Below the pieces are notes generated by a model. That model did no database searches and was not told where the DNA came from. It was given only the letters and a program-made list of their open reading frames with translations. This document shows positions 1 through 12,900 of a stretch of DNA of 56,659 bases, one piece after another. Numbering within the stretch: the first letter of the stretch is position 1; the number at the start of each line of letters is the position of its first letter. The DNA is taken from positions 708,672-765,330 of the forward strand of contig KQ482018.1 in the NCBI GenBank assembly GCA_001430745.1, given 5' to 3'. A program made the translations under genes and the position numbers. The DNA is from Auxenochlorella pyrenoidosa. Lineage: Eukaryota > Chlorophyta > Trebouxiophyceae > Chlorellales > Chlorellaceae.

Positions 1-3000
1 CACACACCCCTATACCCCCCCACCCCACCCCACCCCACCCCACCCCCACCCCACCCAACCATCCACCCTTGCCGAGCAGGCCACCAACGGCTCCTGCCTG
101 CGGGTAAGCCTGGTGCCGCCGCAGACCAAATGCGCAATGCAAAGTGCGCGCTGGATGGTATCTACAGCCAGTTGCATCGCATCCCGCCTGGCACGCTAGT
201 GACCTGGCACACCGGAGGATGCCCCCCCACCTACACAACCAACCACCCAACCACACACACACACACACACACAGCAGCACCACCACCACCATCACCACCA
301 ACCCCCCCAACCACCACCACCACCAACCCCTCCTAACCACCACCCCACTGGCCAGTGCACCTATGATGACGGCCCCTGCGACCCTCGCTTTGGCTGCCGC
401 CCTGACGGCCAATGCATCAAGTGCGGCCGCGGCGATTTCCACGAGGTGGGTGGCCCCCACCTTGCACAGTCCGCTAGCCTTCCTGCACGGTGATCTTTTC
501 CAAGCTGGCTCACTTGTGGAGGCCAAGCATCTGCCTCAACATTTGCAACTAGTGCAACTGCACACAGCATACGCTTGAGTGCGCACTTCTGGCACTAGGA
601 GTGGCGTGCAGACTCTCACTCTCTGTCGCCACGCCGCATGCCCTCCCTCGCCCCCACTGCATGCAGTACACCTGGATTTTTGACACAGCCACCCAGAAGC
701 TGCAGTGCCAGCTGCCGCCCGATGGCTGCGATGCGGCGCAGACCCGCACCGACGGCACCTGCCGCAAGTGCCGGGCTGGCTACGTGACGGTTGAGGGCGG
801 CACGTGCAAGAGGGTGGGTGATCGCTGCGCGGGGATGCAGAGCGCTATGCAGCCCGTGCAGTGCAAGGCAGGCTGTCGTTGGGTGGAAGCGGCTGCGGGG
901 TTTTGCCTGGGGGTATGCACCACGGCGTGCTGCCCTGCGCTGCCTTCTGGGCCCCCCACCGACCGTCATGGGGCTGCCCACTATGCTGCGCCCTCTTGGC
1001 GAGTGTGCAGTGCCCGGACTACTGCAGCGCCTGCAGCAGCAACCTGACGTGCACTGAATGTGAGGGCAGGGCTCTGTGCGAAGCATCTTGCTGTGGACGG
1101 CTGTGAGGGCAACCATGCCCGTTGGTCACACCTGCATGCGTATCTTCACAGCAGGGGTGCAATCGATTCCCAGACAGGCAGCACCCTGACCAGGCGCGGC
1201 TCGACCAGCAGATAGTGTCGACCCATCAGCTGAGCCATCCACGCACAGATACTCGCTCGCATGGGCACTGCTCCCTGCAGGCGCAACCGGCTTCAAGCTG
1301 ATGCCTCCCCTGGGCCAGTGCAAGCCGTGCACAGACAGCAACTGTGCCGACTGGTGAGGCTGCATTCTTGTCCTTTCTCAAGCAAAGCAGAAGTGGGGAG
1401 CGCTCGGGCCCTGCAGCAGCAGCTGCCAGCCTTGCAAATTCCAGCCTCTGCCGCTTGAGCCTGATCCGTGCTCTGCCTGACTGAGCATCATGCAGCCCTC
1501 CACCCAACCACCTGCCCGCCACCGACCTCACAACCATCCCCTCCCTGCCTTCAGCTCTGGCGACGTCAGCGTGTGCAAGAAGTGCAGGGTCAGCAACGGC
1601 GGCGCAAAGGATGGCAAGTGCGTGCCTTGCGCTGACGAGGTGAGGCCTTCGCCCAAGCTGGCCTGAACCAGGAGATTCTGTGGAATGGGGGAAGCGCAAT
1701 CAAAGGCCTGTGCGGCGCTCTCAATGCTTGTTGCTAGGTGGCTAAAGCACTGCGAGTGCGCTGTTGAGCGTCGATGCCGGAGTGGGGCTGGGCGACAAGG
1801 CCCCTCACCCTCCACTGGCCTTGCCCCCGGCAACCCTGCAGAACTGCAACGACTGCTCGGCCGACCACCGGGTCTGCACCAACTGCATGGAGAACTTCGT
1901 GGCCAAGGGCCGCGCCTGCGTGCCCTGCAACCAAGTACGGGCAGCGGCGCCGGGAGTTGGTGTCGGGGGGCGCCCGGATGCACTCCCACCCGCCCGGTCC
2001 TCCACTTGTGTGCCCAGCACCCGGGCTTGCCGAGCGCCATTTCCTGAAACGAGTTGGCACTCCCTGGTCTTCTTGTTCTTTGTTTTCTGCAGGGCTGCAC
2101 CTGGTGCCCTCCCAGCAGCGGCGGGTGCAGATGGGCCTCTGGCGACCAGTTCCCGCCCTCCTGCACCGCCGACGGCGTCTGTCTGGCATGCGGTACCGGC
2201 CTCGTTCGTGTCGGCAAGCAGTGCAAGAAGGTGGGGCAGGGTCGGGCAGGGGCGACCGGTGATTGAGGGCTGGTGCAGGGTGGATGCGTGGGAGTGGCCA
2301 CACGGGCACATGCAGCTGACCGGCGGGTGCTGCCTACCAGTGTCAGATGCTGCCGGTCTGCATTCGCGGATGCCAGAGAACCGGCATCACCTTCTAGCTA
2401 GGGAAGCTGTCCTGCCCCCGGCATCCCCACCCCCCAACCCCCACCCAACCCTCCTCTGCCCCCTCCCACCCCGTCCCACCCGTGCCACCTGCGTCTCCAA
2501 GCGCAGTGCACGGTGAAGCGCTGCCTCACATGCGCTGCTGGGAACAGCTCCAGGTGTGTCGAGTGCGAGTCACTCTACAGCGACAACCTGGGCGTGGCGC
2601 AGCTATACCCCGCAGGCGGCGGCTCCAAATGCTCTAGGGTGAGGCAGCATGCGCAGGTCGATGTGCTGTGTGTGTGCGTGTGTGTGTTTGTGTGTGTGTG
2701 TGCGGGTCGCGTTTGTGTGCGTGTGTGTGTGTGGTCGGGGGGGGGGGGGGGCGGGCACCTGCTGGGCAGAGGACTGGTGCGGCAGCCGTGTGTACTTGCT
2801 AGCTTGCTTGTGGTTACAGTCAGTCTGACCGAAATAAAACTCGCGACACACACCTGTGTATGCAACGCCTTCCACCACAGCGCTGCCCCCCGTGCCGCAG
2901 TGCGCCCGGCCCATGTGCCTCGAGTGCCGCGGCCAGGGCGGGCCGTGCACCAAGTGCCCCTGGGGCTGGGGTGCCATCAAGGGCGAGTGCCGGCGCTGCA

Positions 3001-3532
3001 AAATCAAAGGCTGCCTGACCTGCAACGGAGACGTGGATGCTTGCACGGTAAGGGTTGGCAGCGGATGCTTGCACGTTGAGGGTTGGCAGCAGATCGCCGC
3101 GCTTTGCGTCACTGCTATGAGCTGCCATGTGGGGGCCACATTCCGATGGTGCGGTCACCAGGGCCGCAGGTGCCCCTGAGCAATCAAGACAGCCGAGGCA
3201 AGCATGCCTTTCATCCCGTGTATGGCTGCGTGCAGGACTGTGGCGGCGACGACTGCAATAATGAGAAGTGGGTTTGCAGGCAGAGGGAAGGCCATCAATT
3301 TCCGGCCCCAGACAGGGGGGCTTGGGCGTGCACGGGTTGTAATGTGCATCCTGTCTGGGAGGCATGCCGCCCACCCTCACCCAACCCCAGCCTCTGTTGT
3401 GATGCCTTGCCACCCTTTTCTTCCATGCTCGCCCTGTCGCGCACTCTGCTGTGCAGGTTTTACGACTGGGATCCACGCACCAAGGCTTGCGTGGCCCTGG
3501 GCGGTACCAGCGGGAGCTGCTACTACGTGTAG
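1..3532 (+). CDS. Cysteine-rich furin-like-repeat protein, 3' part
   Basis: At least ten short exons encode CxxC-rich modules resembling growth-factor-receptor (furin-like) cysteine-rich repeats. Clear exons lie near 356-445, 664-811, 1272-1353, 1556-1639, 1839-1933, 2094-2228, 2507-2637, 2898-3047, 3235-3268 and 3456-3532. Typical stretches are CNDCSADHRVCTNC, CLECRGQGGPCTKC and CLTCNGDVDAC. The last exon ends in GGTSGSCYYV and a TAG at 3530-3532. The start lies upstream of the window, so signal peptide and membrane segments cannot be judged, and none is visible in the part seen. Proteins of this kind are usually extracellular or on the cell surface, with modules held by disulfides; the ligand is unknown. 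The junctions between about 100 and 350, and near 1010-1070, are not resolved. Its introns are rich in C/A or G/T simple sequence. Family assignment rests on cysteine spacing only. Confidence 0.6.
230..350 (+). repeat. CA and CCA simple repeats before an acceptor
   Basis: A (CA)n run at 251-273, then CCACCA-type units and C runs, up to the acceptor CCAG at 352-355. Confidence 0.85.
2661..2753 (+). repeat. GT-repeat and poly-G tract in an intron
   Basis: TG/TGCG microsatellite followed by a run of 12 G, near the 5' end of the intron that begins at about 2638 in the cysteine-rich gene. Confidence 0.9.
3035..3090 (+). repeat. 28-bp duplication across a 5' splice site
   Basis: Copy 1 (3035-3062) holds the end of an exon and its donor, TTGCACG|GTAAGG. 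Copy 2 (3063-3090) is the same except that GTAAGG is TTGAGG. Confidence 0.9.
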
Positions 3533-3924
3533 ACCCACAGCAAGCAACGGCAGGCTTCAGTGCAGACGCGGGTGGCATGCTGCACGCCGCGGAAGGTCTG
3601 CACAAGGAGGGTGCAGCAAGCTCTGCCGCCTTGCACCTCTCCATTGAAGGGCATGCAGTGATGTACACGAATGGGACCCAGGCTCCAAGGGGTTCTGCCT
3701 GCCTGACTGTTCGTTTCCTTCCTGTGAGCCACATTCTGCCAATTTGTTAAGAAGAATGAAAGAGCGTGCTGCTGAAACTGAGCGGAACATGGTAGGAAGT
3801 GGTAGATGGGAATGCTAGTGGTACACCATGGGGCTGCATGCTGGACAATGGTACTGCATGCTGTACACAGGGATTGCTGGGCGCAGGGTGCTGCCGCCGG
3901 CCCGGCGCATGCTCACAGCCGCAC
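3533..3924. other. Convergent intergenic region, no gene seen
   Basis: This is the 3' space between the stop of the cysteine-rich gene and the stop of BRCA2. Only short out-of-context frames occur. It presumably holds both 3' untranslated regions. Confidence 0.6.
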
Positions 3925-6900
3925 TCAGCGCAGCACGGCCTGGATGCGCTCCCGCAGCTCCTGCACTAAAGCAGCATTGGCCGCCACCCATGCGGCCACC
4001 TCTGCTGCCGCCGCTGCAGCAGGGTCAGCCCCGCCGGCAGCGCCGCCGCTTGCGCTGCCGCCGCCACCGCGGGCGGCCGCCGCTGTCGCAGCGCGGCTGC
4101 GCGCTGCTGCTGCCGCCGCCAGGGTGGCGGGCTTGTGCCTCTGCACAGCGCTGAACTCCGTGGCGCCGGCATGCCACAGGCACGCCCCTGGGTCTTTGCC
4201 TTCCAGAGCCAGGTCTCTGCACTTGTGAGGGGGGCAAGGCCAGCGCCAGCTCATGAGAGGTGGGTGCCAAGGCAGGCGCGCAGGGCAGGCGTGCGGCTGG
4301 AGTGCTGCAGGGAGGCATCAATGCGTCGTTGGGAGCACACGCCTGTGGGGTCTGGCCCGTGGGTCATGCAGATGCGCTGTTGCCAGAGCGCATGTCTTTC
4401 AACACCAGCCGAGAGGGCCGCAGCCGGCTCGCCTGAAGTGAAAGACATGTGCTCTGGCAATCACGAGATCAGCGGAGATGGCCGCAGCGGGCTCGCCTGA
4501 TGGTGAAGATGCTGCCGACATCCGAGAGCTCCAACCAGTCCAGCTGGGGCGTCTTGCCTGCCATCCTGACAGCCAGCAGCCAGGGCGGACCAGCCGCTGC
4601 CAGCACCGGCGCCGGCGCTGCTCCTGTTTGCAGTGTCGGTGCTGGGGCCACTGCTGCTGGCTCTGCTGACGTCGTGGACGCTGCTGCAGACGGTGCAGCA
4701 TGCAGCGTGGCTGCTGCCATAGGTGACGCCGGTGCAGGCGCTGCAACCCCTGCGGCTTCAGGCTCTGGTGCCGCGCATGCTGCTGGCTGCGCTGCATGCC
4801 CTGATCTTACCGCTGCGGTTGCTGTGTCTGCGGAGGGCTCTGTTGCTGCTCCCTCCTCCGCTGGCTCTACCGCCAAGAGTGCAGCAGCAAAGGCAGCCCT
4901 TGCAACTGCAGCTGCCAGTGCCGCAGTGCCATCATCAGCGATGCCCTGTGGTCCTGCCATGCGGGCTTCGGTGGTATGGGGTGCTGCTGGGGGCCGCGCT
5001 GGGTGCGTGCTCTGCTGGGGCTGCTGCTGATGTCCCTGCGGCGGCTTCTGTGCCTGCTCCTGTGGCTCCTGCGGTTGCTTCGGCCGCTCCTGCTGGAGCT
5101 GCTGCGCCTGGTGCGGCTGCCCCTGCTGTGCCTGCTGTGCCTGCTCCTGCTGCGGCTGCTGCGCCTGCTGAGACAGGGTGTGGTCCGCAAAGAAGAGCCA
5201 CTGGAAGGTCGTGTGGTGTCCCTGGCCTGCACAAGTGGACAAAGAGCATAAAGGCGTGGAGGCAGAGGTGCATGCTGCAGCGCGCCAGCTTGCCAGCGAG
5301 GGCAACCAAAGATTGCTGGCAGCCGGGTGGCGGGTCGAGGCCTGGCAGCAAACCGCTCCAGCTGGCCAAGGCTGGAGGTGATGCAGGGTTGGAGAATATG
5401 TTCAAGTGCAAAGTTCAAGATCAATTTAATCATCGGTTAAAGTCGTTATTAAGATGGTTGGCCCAGCCATGGGCTCACCCTGCTGCGGCCGGCTCAGCCC
5501 CAGGAGGCGCCCCGTGTAGTCAAAAGCGGTGCCCAGAGGACAGCCTGGCAGGCAGGCCAAGCCCAGGTGCTGCCGCGGCTGCAGGCAGGCAGGAGTTGGG
5601 GGTCACGCAGGTGGGCAGGAGGGTGCGGGGTGGCCGGGTGTGCAAGCAGCGAGCAAGGGGTGCAGGATGGGGTGCATGGTTGTGCAGGCAGCTGGCGACA
5701 AACAGAAGGGTGCCAGGGCTTCAGGCATGCGCAGCCATGGTGGCAGCTGGCGTGTTGCCAACTTGAGGCAGCAAGCAGTGAATCACCTCCCTCCCTCCCT
5801 CACCTTTGGCTGGCACAGCAGGTCTGGAGGCAGCTCCTGGGCGTTGGGGGCATAGAGCGTCCAGCGAGTGCTGCTGGTGCCCTTCAGGGCCAGGCCAGGC
5901 CGCCTGCAGCACCACAGGCCGGGCAATGCCAGCAGGCCGTTGTTAGCACGCCATGCAGCACAGGATGGTCCACCCCTCGAGGGTGCAGCTCGCACGCTAG
6001 GAGCGGTTGCGGCGGCGCTAGACATGCCAGAGCAGCCGCCCCCCCCGGCATGACCCGGCTCACGGCTTGTGCCTCTGCGGCGCCAGGTGCGTGACCTTGA
6101 AGACGCCCCCCTCCTGGAGCTCTGCCGCCAGCTCCTCTGCGCAGCCCCACATGCTGCAGAAGACGAGGTGATGTCAACAGCCGGCATTGAGGAGGATTCC
6201 GACAAAATGGCGGGCAGGACATGCGCGCATGGAATCAATCAAGAGAAATGGCTGCGGGGCAGCCAGCTCACGTGATGGTCGCCACAGCTGGGCGCCAGGC
6301 CTGCCTGCCGCCCGGCCGAGCATCCAGCAGGGAGGCATGGCACACCTCCCCAACCTGCAGGCGCCCGGCAGGAACACTGAGGAGTAACGCACGAAGCACT
6401 AATGCACATATGCGGGCTGCCAGGCAGGCAAGCAGGCAGGCAGGCCGACACGCAGGCAGCCATGCTGACCCAAAAAAATGCCCCTCTGTGCCGGCAGGCA
6501 TGCAGTTGTGCCTCGGCACCGGCGGGAGCAGCACAGCGCACAGCACAGCGCAGTGCACAACGCGCGGGCTTGCCTCTATCTGCAGCAGCTCCTGGGTGCG
6601 CTCTGGAACAGACCCCCCCGCCTGCCGCCGCTCCTGCAGCCACCCCTCCTGCTGCGCCAGCAGCTGGGCCTGCCGCTGCTCCACATAGCTGCGCAGCCAA
6701 GGGACACCGGGACCAGCAGAGCGTGTCCACGCTCAGCCAGGAAGCGGCAGCAGCGCCATGATGCCAACTGCCAATGCCTCCTGCAGGCCCAGCATGCAGC
6801 AGAGCACGCGCACCCTGAGTGTGCTGGCAGCCACCCCCGCCCCTGCGTAGCCTCACCGCTGCATGCCACGCCGGTCGGCCTCTGACAGCTGCGACAGTAT

Positions 6901-9900
6901 GCCGCCCTCGTCGCTGCCGCCGCCGCCCCCGCCGGCCTGCTGCACAATATGCTGAGCATAGATGCGGTCGACTGCAGGCAGCGTACACGAAAAAGAAACC
7001 ACGCAAGTGACAAATTTGTTTAGAACAACGGGAGGGAGGCGAATGCAGGGCAGGTCACATCACCAGGCCAGCGCCCGCTGGGGCACTCACACTGCGACAT
7101 GCCGCCGCGCTTGCCGTGCTGCAGCCACTGCCGGCACTGCTGCAACTCCTGGCGCTGCACCTCTGCCGCCGCCTCCGCTGCCAGCCGCTGCTGCATGCCC
7201 TCTGCAGCACATATACAAGCATTGGGAATTTAAGTATCGACGCATGGACGCATGGACATTACAGGTGAGCAGGCAAGGATGCGATGCACAGAAACCCCAC
7301 GCCTGCCGCGCCTGCCGCGCTTTGCAGGCTCAGGCCGGCCTCGCATAATGCGCAGCTTGACAAAAGCACCCACAGGCGCAGACGGCCCATGTCCTGCAGC
7401 GCACCCGGCTGCGCCTTCCCTCCCTCATGTGCGCACACTTAGGCATGCCCGGCCTCTCGCACACTCGGTGGCGCCCGCCCTGCCCGCCCTCGTCCCAACT
7501 CGCCCTGGCCTGCCAGCAGAGCCTCGTACTGGCGGGGGGTCATAATGTGCGAGCCGCCGCCAGGGAAGCAGCAGTACACCAGGCGGGGGAACACCCTGCA
7601 GTTGGTGTGGTGTAGGCAGCAGAGAGCGTACCCGGCAGAGAGCAGTTATGCACAAGTTCAGGACCCACGGGTGTGCCTGCCAGCGTGCCTGTGCCCTGGT
7701 CCTCCGCAGCACCCGCCCCCCAGCCAGAAGAGCCAGCCTTCTTTTTACCGGTTAGCAGGCACCATCACTGCTCACTAACTCAGCTCATTCCGGGCTGGCT
7801 GCGCCCTGCCCCCAGGCCGGCCCACCTGTGCACCACCACCAGCGTCTGCGGCAGCGGCCCGCCCGACTCATCCAGCAGACCCAGCGGGACAAAAACGCTG
7901 CGCCGGCGCTGGCGGCCCAGCCGGGCCCCCGGGGGCGCCCGGTGCGCGCTGTTGGCGGTGATTTGCAGCACGGCTGCGGGAAGAGAGGGAGGGGCGGAGC
8001 AGCGGTCGCGCGCGGGCCAAGCTTGTGGACGCGGCCGGCCCTGCTTGGCTGGCCGGGACACCCTTCGCATGCCACGCAGCCCTGGTATCTCCCTCCATCA
8101 AGCCCTGCCCTGCCACCTGTGGAGACAGCCTCAAGGGGTTCGCCCGGCCCTGGGGACGTCAGCTCCCCCCCGCAAATGCGCAGCTTGTCGCCTGCGGGTG
8201 GGGCGGCAGAGCATGCGCGCGAATGGGTTGTGGACAGGCACATGCAGCGGCCAGCCAGCCGCCAGGCCGGTGCGCTCTTGTCGAAATCCAAGGTGTTGGG
8301 GCCTTCGTGCATGCTGCCCGGTACAGGTTGGGGCGTGACCCATGCTGGCTGCTGGCAATGCGGTTGCAGGAACGCGTGGTCGGGTCCCACCCTGGCCGAT
8401 GCGGCCGCTGCGGGCCAGCTGGGTGAGTCGCTCGTCGCATGTGGCTCGAATCCAGTACCAGCCATCTGTCAGCTCCAGCTGCACAAAAGCGGCACCGGGA
8501 CAGGTGGCAAGAAGGATGTGTTGGACATGTGCCGAGGGAAGGTGAAACGAGGGAAAGAGGCAAGAAAACCACCGGCAAGAATGGGAAGGCATGCTGCCAG
8601 GCAGGCAAGCTACGACAGGCAAAGGGCAGAAGGGCTGTACTGGGGGCGCACCGTCGCAGCTGCGGTGGTGCCGCCGCTGTCCCCGCCACCGCTGCGGCCC
8701 GTACCAGGCGGCAGGTGCACGGAAGCTACCATGAGCACCATGGCAGCAGAGGCCACCTCGTCGTGCTGCAGTATCGCCTTGAGCAGGGGCCTGTGGCCGC
8801 GATTGAACTCCCGTTCATACCTGCATGTAGAAAGAGTGGGAGCAAGAATTTCTCAGCATCAAAGGAATGCTATATGCAAAGCAACAGGCTGCTTGCAAGG
8901 CTGGTTGAGAAACACTGAACGTGCATTGGCCGAGTAAAGCCCAGAGTTCCAAGGCAGGCAGGAAAGAAACGCGCCAAACGACCAGCTCAAGCGGAGCGGG
9001 CATGCAGAGGCGGCAGCCAGCTCAGCTCGCCTGAGCTGCAGCTCGTCTAGCACCACTGCTGCCGTCAGCAGCGCGGGTGCGCCGCCGCTGCTGCCCGGCG
9101 CGCCGCCGGCCCCGCTGCCTGCAAGCAGCAGGCGCAGGCGGGCGAGGCGCCAGACCACCCAGCGGAAGTGGTTCTGCACCCAGCCCTCTGTGGCATAGGC
9201 CGGGTTGGCTCCCCTGTCCAGCAGCTGCTGCCGCAGCTCAAGCCAGCCAAGCAGGGGCGCTGAGCCTGCCGCCGCCTCCCCCGCCTGCTGCTGCTGCCCC
9301 GCGGGCTGCACGGCCCCTCCAGGTGCCTCTGCTGCTTGACCTGCTGTGGCGCTAGCGGCGGCTGTGCTTCCGCTGGGAGGCGGCAGATCTGGGACCAGAT
9401 ACTCACTGCACCTCTGGCTGTCCAGAGGCGGCTCTGCTGCTGCGCCAGCAGCCCCGGCAGCTGGGGCGCCCGCTGACCCCACACCTGCGGGCCCTGCTGC
9501 TGCCGCACTTGCAGCGCTTGCTGCTGCGGCCCCTCTGCCTGTAGCCGCTGCCTCTGCCGCTGCTGAAGGGTGCTCAGACAGAATGCGCTTCAGCAGTGAG
9601 CCCTGCAAGTCGTGCAGCTGGACAGCGGGCTTGTGCGCAGCCGCTGCGCTGCCGCCGCCACCCAGGCGGCTGGCGCCAGCGCCGCCGGGAGTCGCCATGC
9701 TGGGAGGCTTGAACTTCCTGCTGCTGCCGCCAGCGGCCACGGGAGTCACAAAGGGCCGGCGCCCTTTCTTCTTGAGCTGTCCCGTGGTGGCCGCTGGTGC
9801 AAACCTGGCACAGAAGGTGGAGGATGGACAGAGGTGCAGGGAAAGGGCTTGTGAAAGGGTTTCAGGTCTTTCACAGGGCACCGCCACAGCCAAATTTTGC

Positions 9901-12900
9901 ATGCATAACTGACCGCCGTCTAAGCAGGCACAAAAGGTGTCAGCTCTGCCCACCTGCTCAGCCCTGCAGCCTTGCCGCGCCCGGGCAGCGGCGCAGTTGC
10001 GGGGGTTGTCCCGCTGCTGCCGCCGCCGCCGCCCGCTGGAGTGGAGGCGCTGCCGACGGGGGCTGCCGCTTCCGCTTCTGGCGAGTCGGCGCCGCTACTC
10101 TCATCTGGCACCCGCGACCTCAGCAGCTGCTTGCGGAGCAGCGGGGTGGACTCCCCGCCAGCCGCCTGCTCTGCCTGGCGCCGCTCATTGGTATCCTCAT
10201 TCTCTGAGCCTCCTCCGCTGCTGCCCGCGCCGCCGAACATTGCCTCGGCTTTGCGTAGGTTCCCCTCTCTGATGGTCATGCGGCGGCCAGTCCCGGTGCT
10301 GAACATGTCCGATGCTACCCGCTTGCTGGCTGCCTGTTGCGCCTGCTGCGCCTGCTGCGCTGCCGTCTCCTGCTGCCCGCAAGTGCTGCCCTCAGCACCG
10401 CCGAGCGAGGCCTGTGCTGCCTGCACGCCGGCCTTCCTGACTGTGAGGCTGTCACCGTTGCCGGGCATCGCCACCTGCTCCCCTTGTAGCGACTGCTGCT
10501 GGCGGGGTGCCCTTTCCTCTGCCTCCCCCTCGTCCATGCCACCAGCAGCTGGCTGCTCGCAAGCGCTGCCGTCACTACCGCCGTACTGGGCCTGCGCAGC
10601 CTGCAGGCTGTCTTCCCTGACAGTGACGCGGTCACCGTTGCCGGTTGTGAAGGGCATCTGCACCTGCTGCGGCTGCACTACAGCAGCTGGTTGCAAAGCT
10701 TGCTCCAGCGGCTGAACCTCCCCCACGCGCTGCTTCTGCTGCTGTGCTGCTCCAGCAGGTTTTTCTTCCAGAGCAGCACGCTCACCCGCTGCTAGGGCTG
10801 GGGCTGGGGCTGCTGGGCATGCAGTGTCTGCCAGGGCCGCGCTTCCTTCCTGCCGCTGATGCTTGGCCGGGGGGGAGGCCGCTGGCGGGTGCGCCTGTGC
10901 CTCGCCCTCCCTGGCCCTCTTGCTGCCTGACACCGGTGCTGGCACAAGCTCTGCAGCGTCGGCTGGGCAGTTGGGGTTGAGCCCAGGCGCCTCTGGCGGC
11001 TGCTGCTGCGCCTGCTGCTCCTCCTCCTTCTCCACCTCCTGCTGCTGTGACGGCTGCTGCTGCGGCTCCTGCTGCTGCGCCGGCTCCTGCTGCTGCGCTT
11101 CGCGCTGCTGCAGCTGCTGCGGCGGCTCCTGCTGCTGCTGCCGCCTGTCAGTCAAAGCTGCCGCCTCTGCCTCTGCCAGCTGACGGGCTGTCTCCAGGCT
11201 CATCGACTCTGCTGACAGGCCCAGGCTGCCCGACTGTGGTGCCTCCAGCTGTAGCGCTGCCAGTTCCGTAGCAGGGACAATGGCCGCCTGCTGAGCCGGG
11301 GCGGCCTGCTGAGCTGGCGCAGCACGACCTCCGCCTTGCTGCACTGCCACAGGCAGCTCAGAGGGGCCATCCTCTGCCAGGTCTGCCACCGCTGTGGCAG
11401 GCAGCACAGGCAGCAGCTCAGGGTCGGCAACAGCGGTTGCTGGCAGGAAGATGGACGCTGCTGCTATCTCCCCTGTCCCACCAGCCGCGGTTGATGCAGC
11501 TGCTGCGGGCTCAGCTGCTGCGGCAGAGAGTTCGGCCTGCTGCTGTTGCTGCTGCGGCAGCAGCGGCTCAGCAGCAGGTGCCAACGGCTGTGCACCCTCG
11601 TCTGCATCAGCTTGTAGGTCCCGCAGCAGGGCTGCCAGCCTGCCTTGGTCGCCTGCAGGTGGCACAGGCTGAGTTGGCAAAAGTCAGCAAGTGTGAGGCA
11701 GTTTGCTCTGTCCTAGCCAGCGATGCAAGCAAAAGGCATGCAGCGACTATCCCACAAAGGTGCTCAGTCCAAGCAGCCGCCCTGCTGCTGGCAGGGACAA
11801 CTGTGTGCCGCACCTGCGCCGATGCGCCACGCCTGCTTGCGGCCGGCCGTGACAAAGGCGCCAGGTGCCACATCAGCCATCACATCGCCCTCCTGCTGGG
11901 GCGGTTCCTGTTGGACCTGTGCTGTTCCCTGCTGCTGCTTCTGCTGCCACTGCTGCTGTTGGGCATGCTTCGTCTGCTGCCGCTGGTGGTGGTTGGGCGG
12001 CGCAGGCGGCGGCTGCCTGGCATGCTGCTTCTGCTGCTGGGGCGGCAGGCCTCTCTGCTGCTGCCACGGCTGCCAAGCTTGCCGCGGATCCTGTGGCTGG
12101 TGCGACAGCGGCGGGCGCCGGGGTGGCTGGGGCATGGGAGAGCCGCGGCCGCGCCCTGGCACTGACGGGCCGCCGCTGCGGCCCCACCCCGCGTCNNNNN
12201 NNNNNNNNNNNNNNNNNNNNNNNNNNNNNNNNNNNNNNNNNNNNNNNNNNNNNNNNNNNNNNNNNNNNNNNNNNNNNNNNNNNNNNNNNNNNNNNNNNNN
12301 NNNNNNNNNNNNNNNNNNNNNNNNNNNNNNNNNNNNNNNNNNNNNNNNNNNNNNNNNNNNNNNNNNNNNNNNNNNNNNNNNNNNNNNNNNNNNNNNNNNN
12401 NNNNNNNNNNNNNNNNNNNNNNNNNNNNNNNNNNNNNNNNNNNNNNNNNNNNNNNNNNNNNNNNNNNNNNNNNNNNNNNNNNNNNNNNNNNNNNNNNNNN
12501 NNNNNNNNNNNNNNNNNNNNNNNNNNNNNNNNNNNNNNNNNNNNNNNNNNNNNNNNNNNNNNNNNNNNNNNNNNNNNNNNNNNNNNNNNNNNNNNNNNNN
12601 NNNNNNNNNNNNNNNNNNNNNNNNNNNNNNNNNNNNNNNNNNNNNNNNNNNNNNNNNNNNNNNNNNNNNNNNNNNNNNNNNNNNNNNNNNNNNNNNNNNN
12701 NNNNNNNNNNNNNNNNNNNNNNNNNNNNNNNNNNNNNNNNNNNNNNNNNNNNNNNNNNNNNNNNNNNNNNNNNNNNNNNNNNNNNNNNNNNNNNNNNNNN
12801 NNNNNNNNNNNNNNNNNNNNNNNNNNNNNNNNNNNNNNNNNNNNNNNNNNCCGGCGCTTGCGCCGCCGCTGCTGAGCCGAACCCGGCAAAACCGATGCCG

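Noticed and set aside
4867..5433. Arg/Ser-rich frame across BRCA2 exon 17 as an SR protein
   Set aside because: It is the frame-shifted shadow of the CAG-rich Gln/Ala coding frame that continues into OB-fold sequence.
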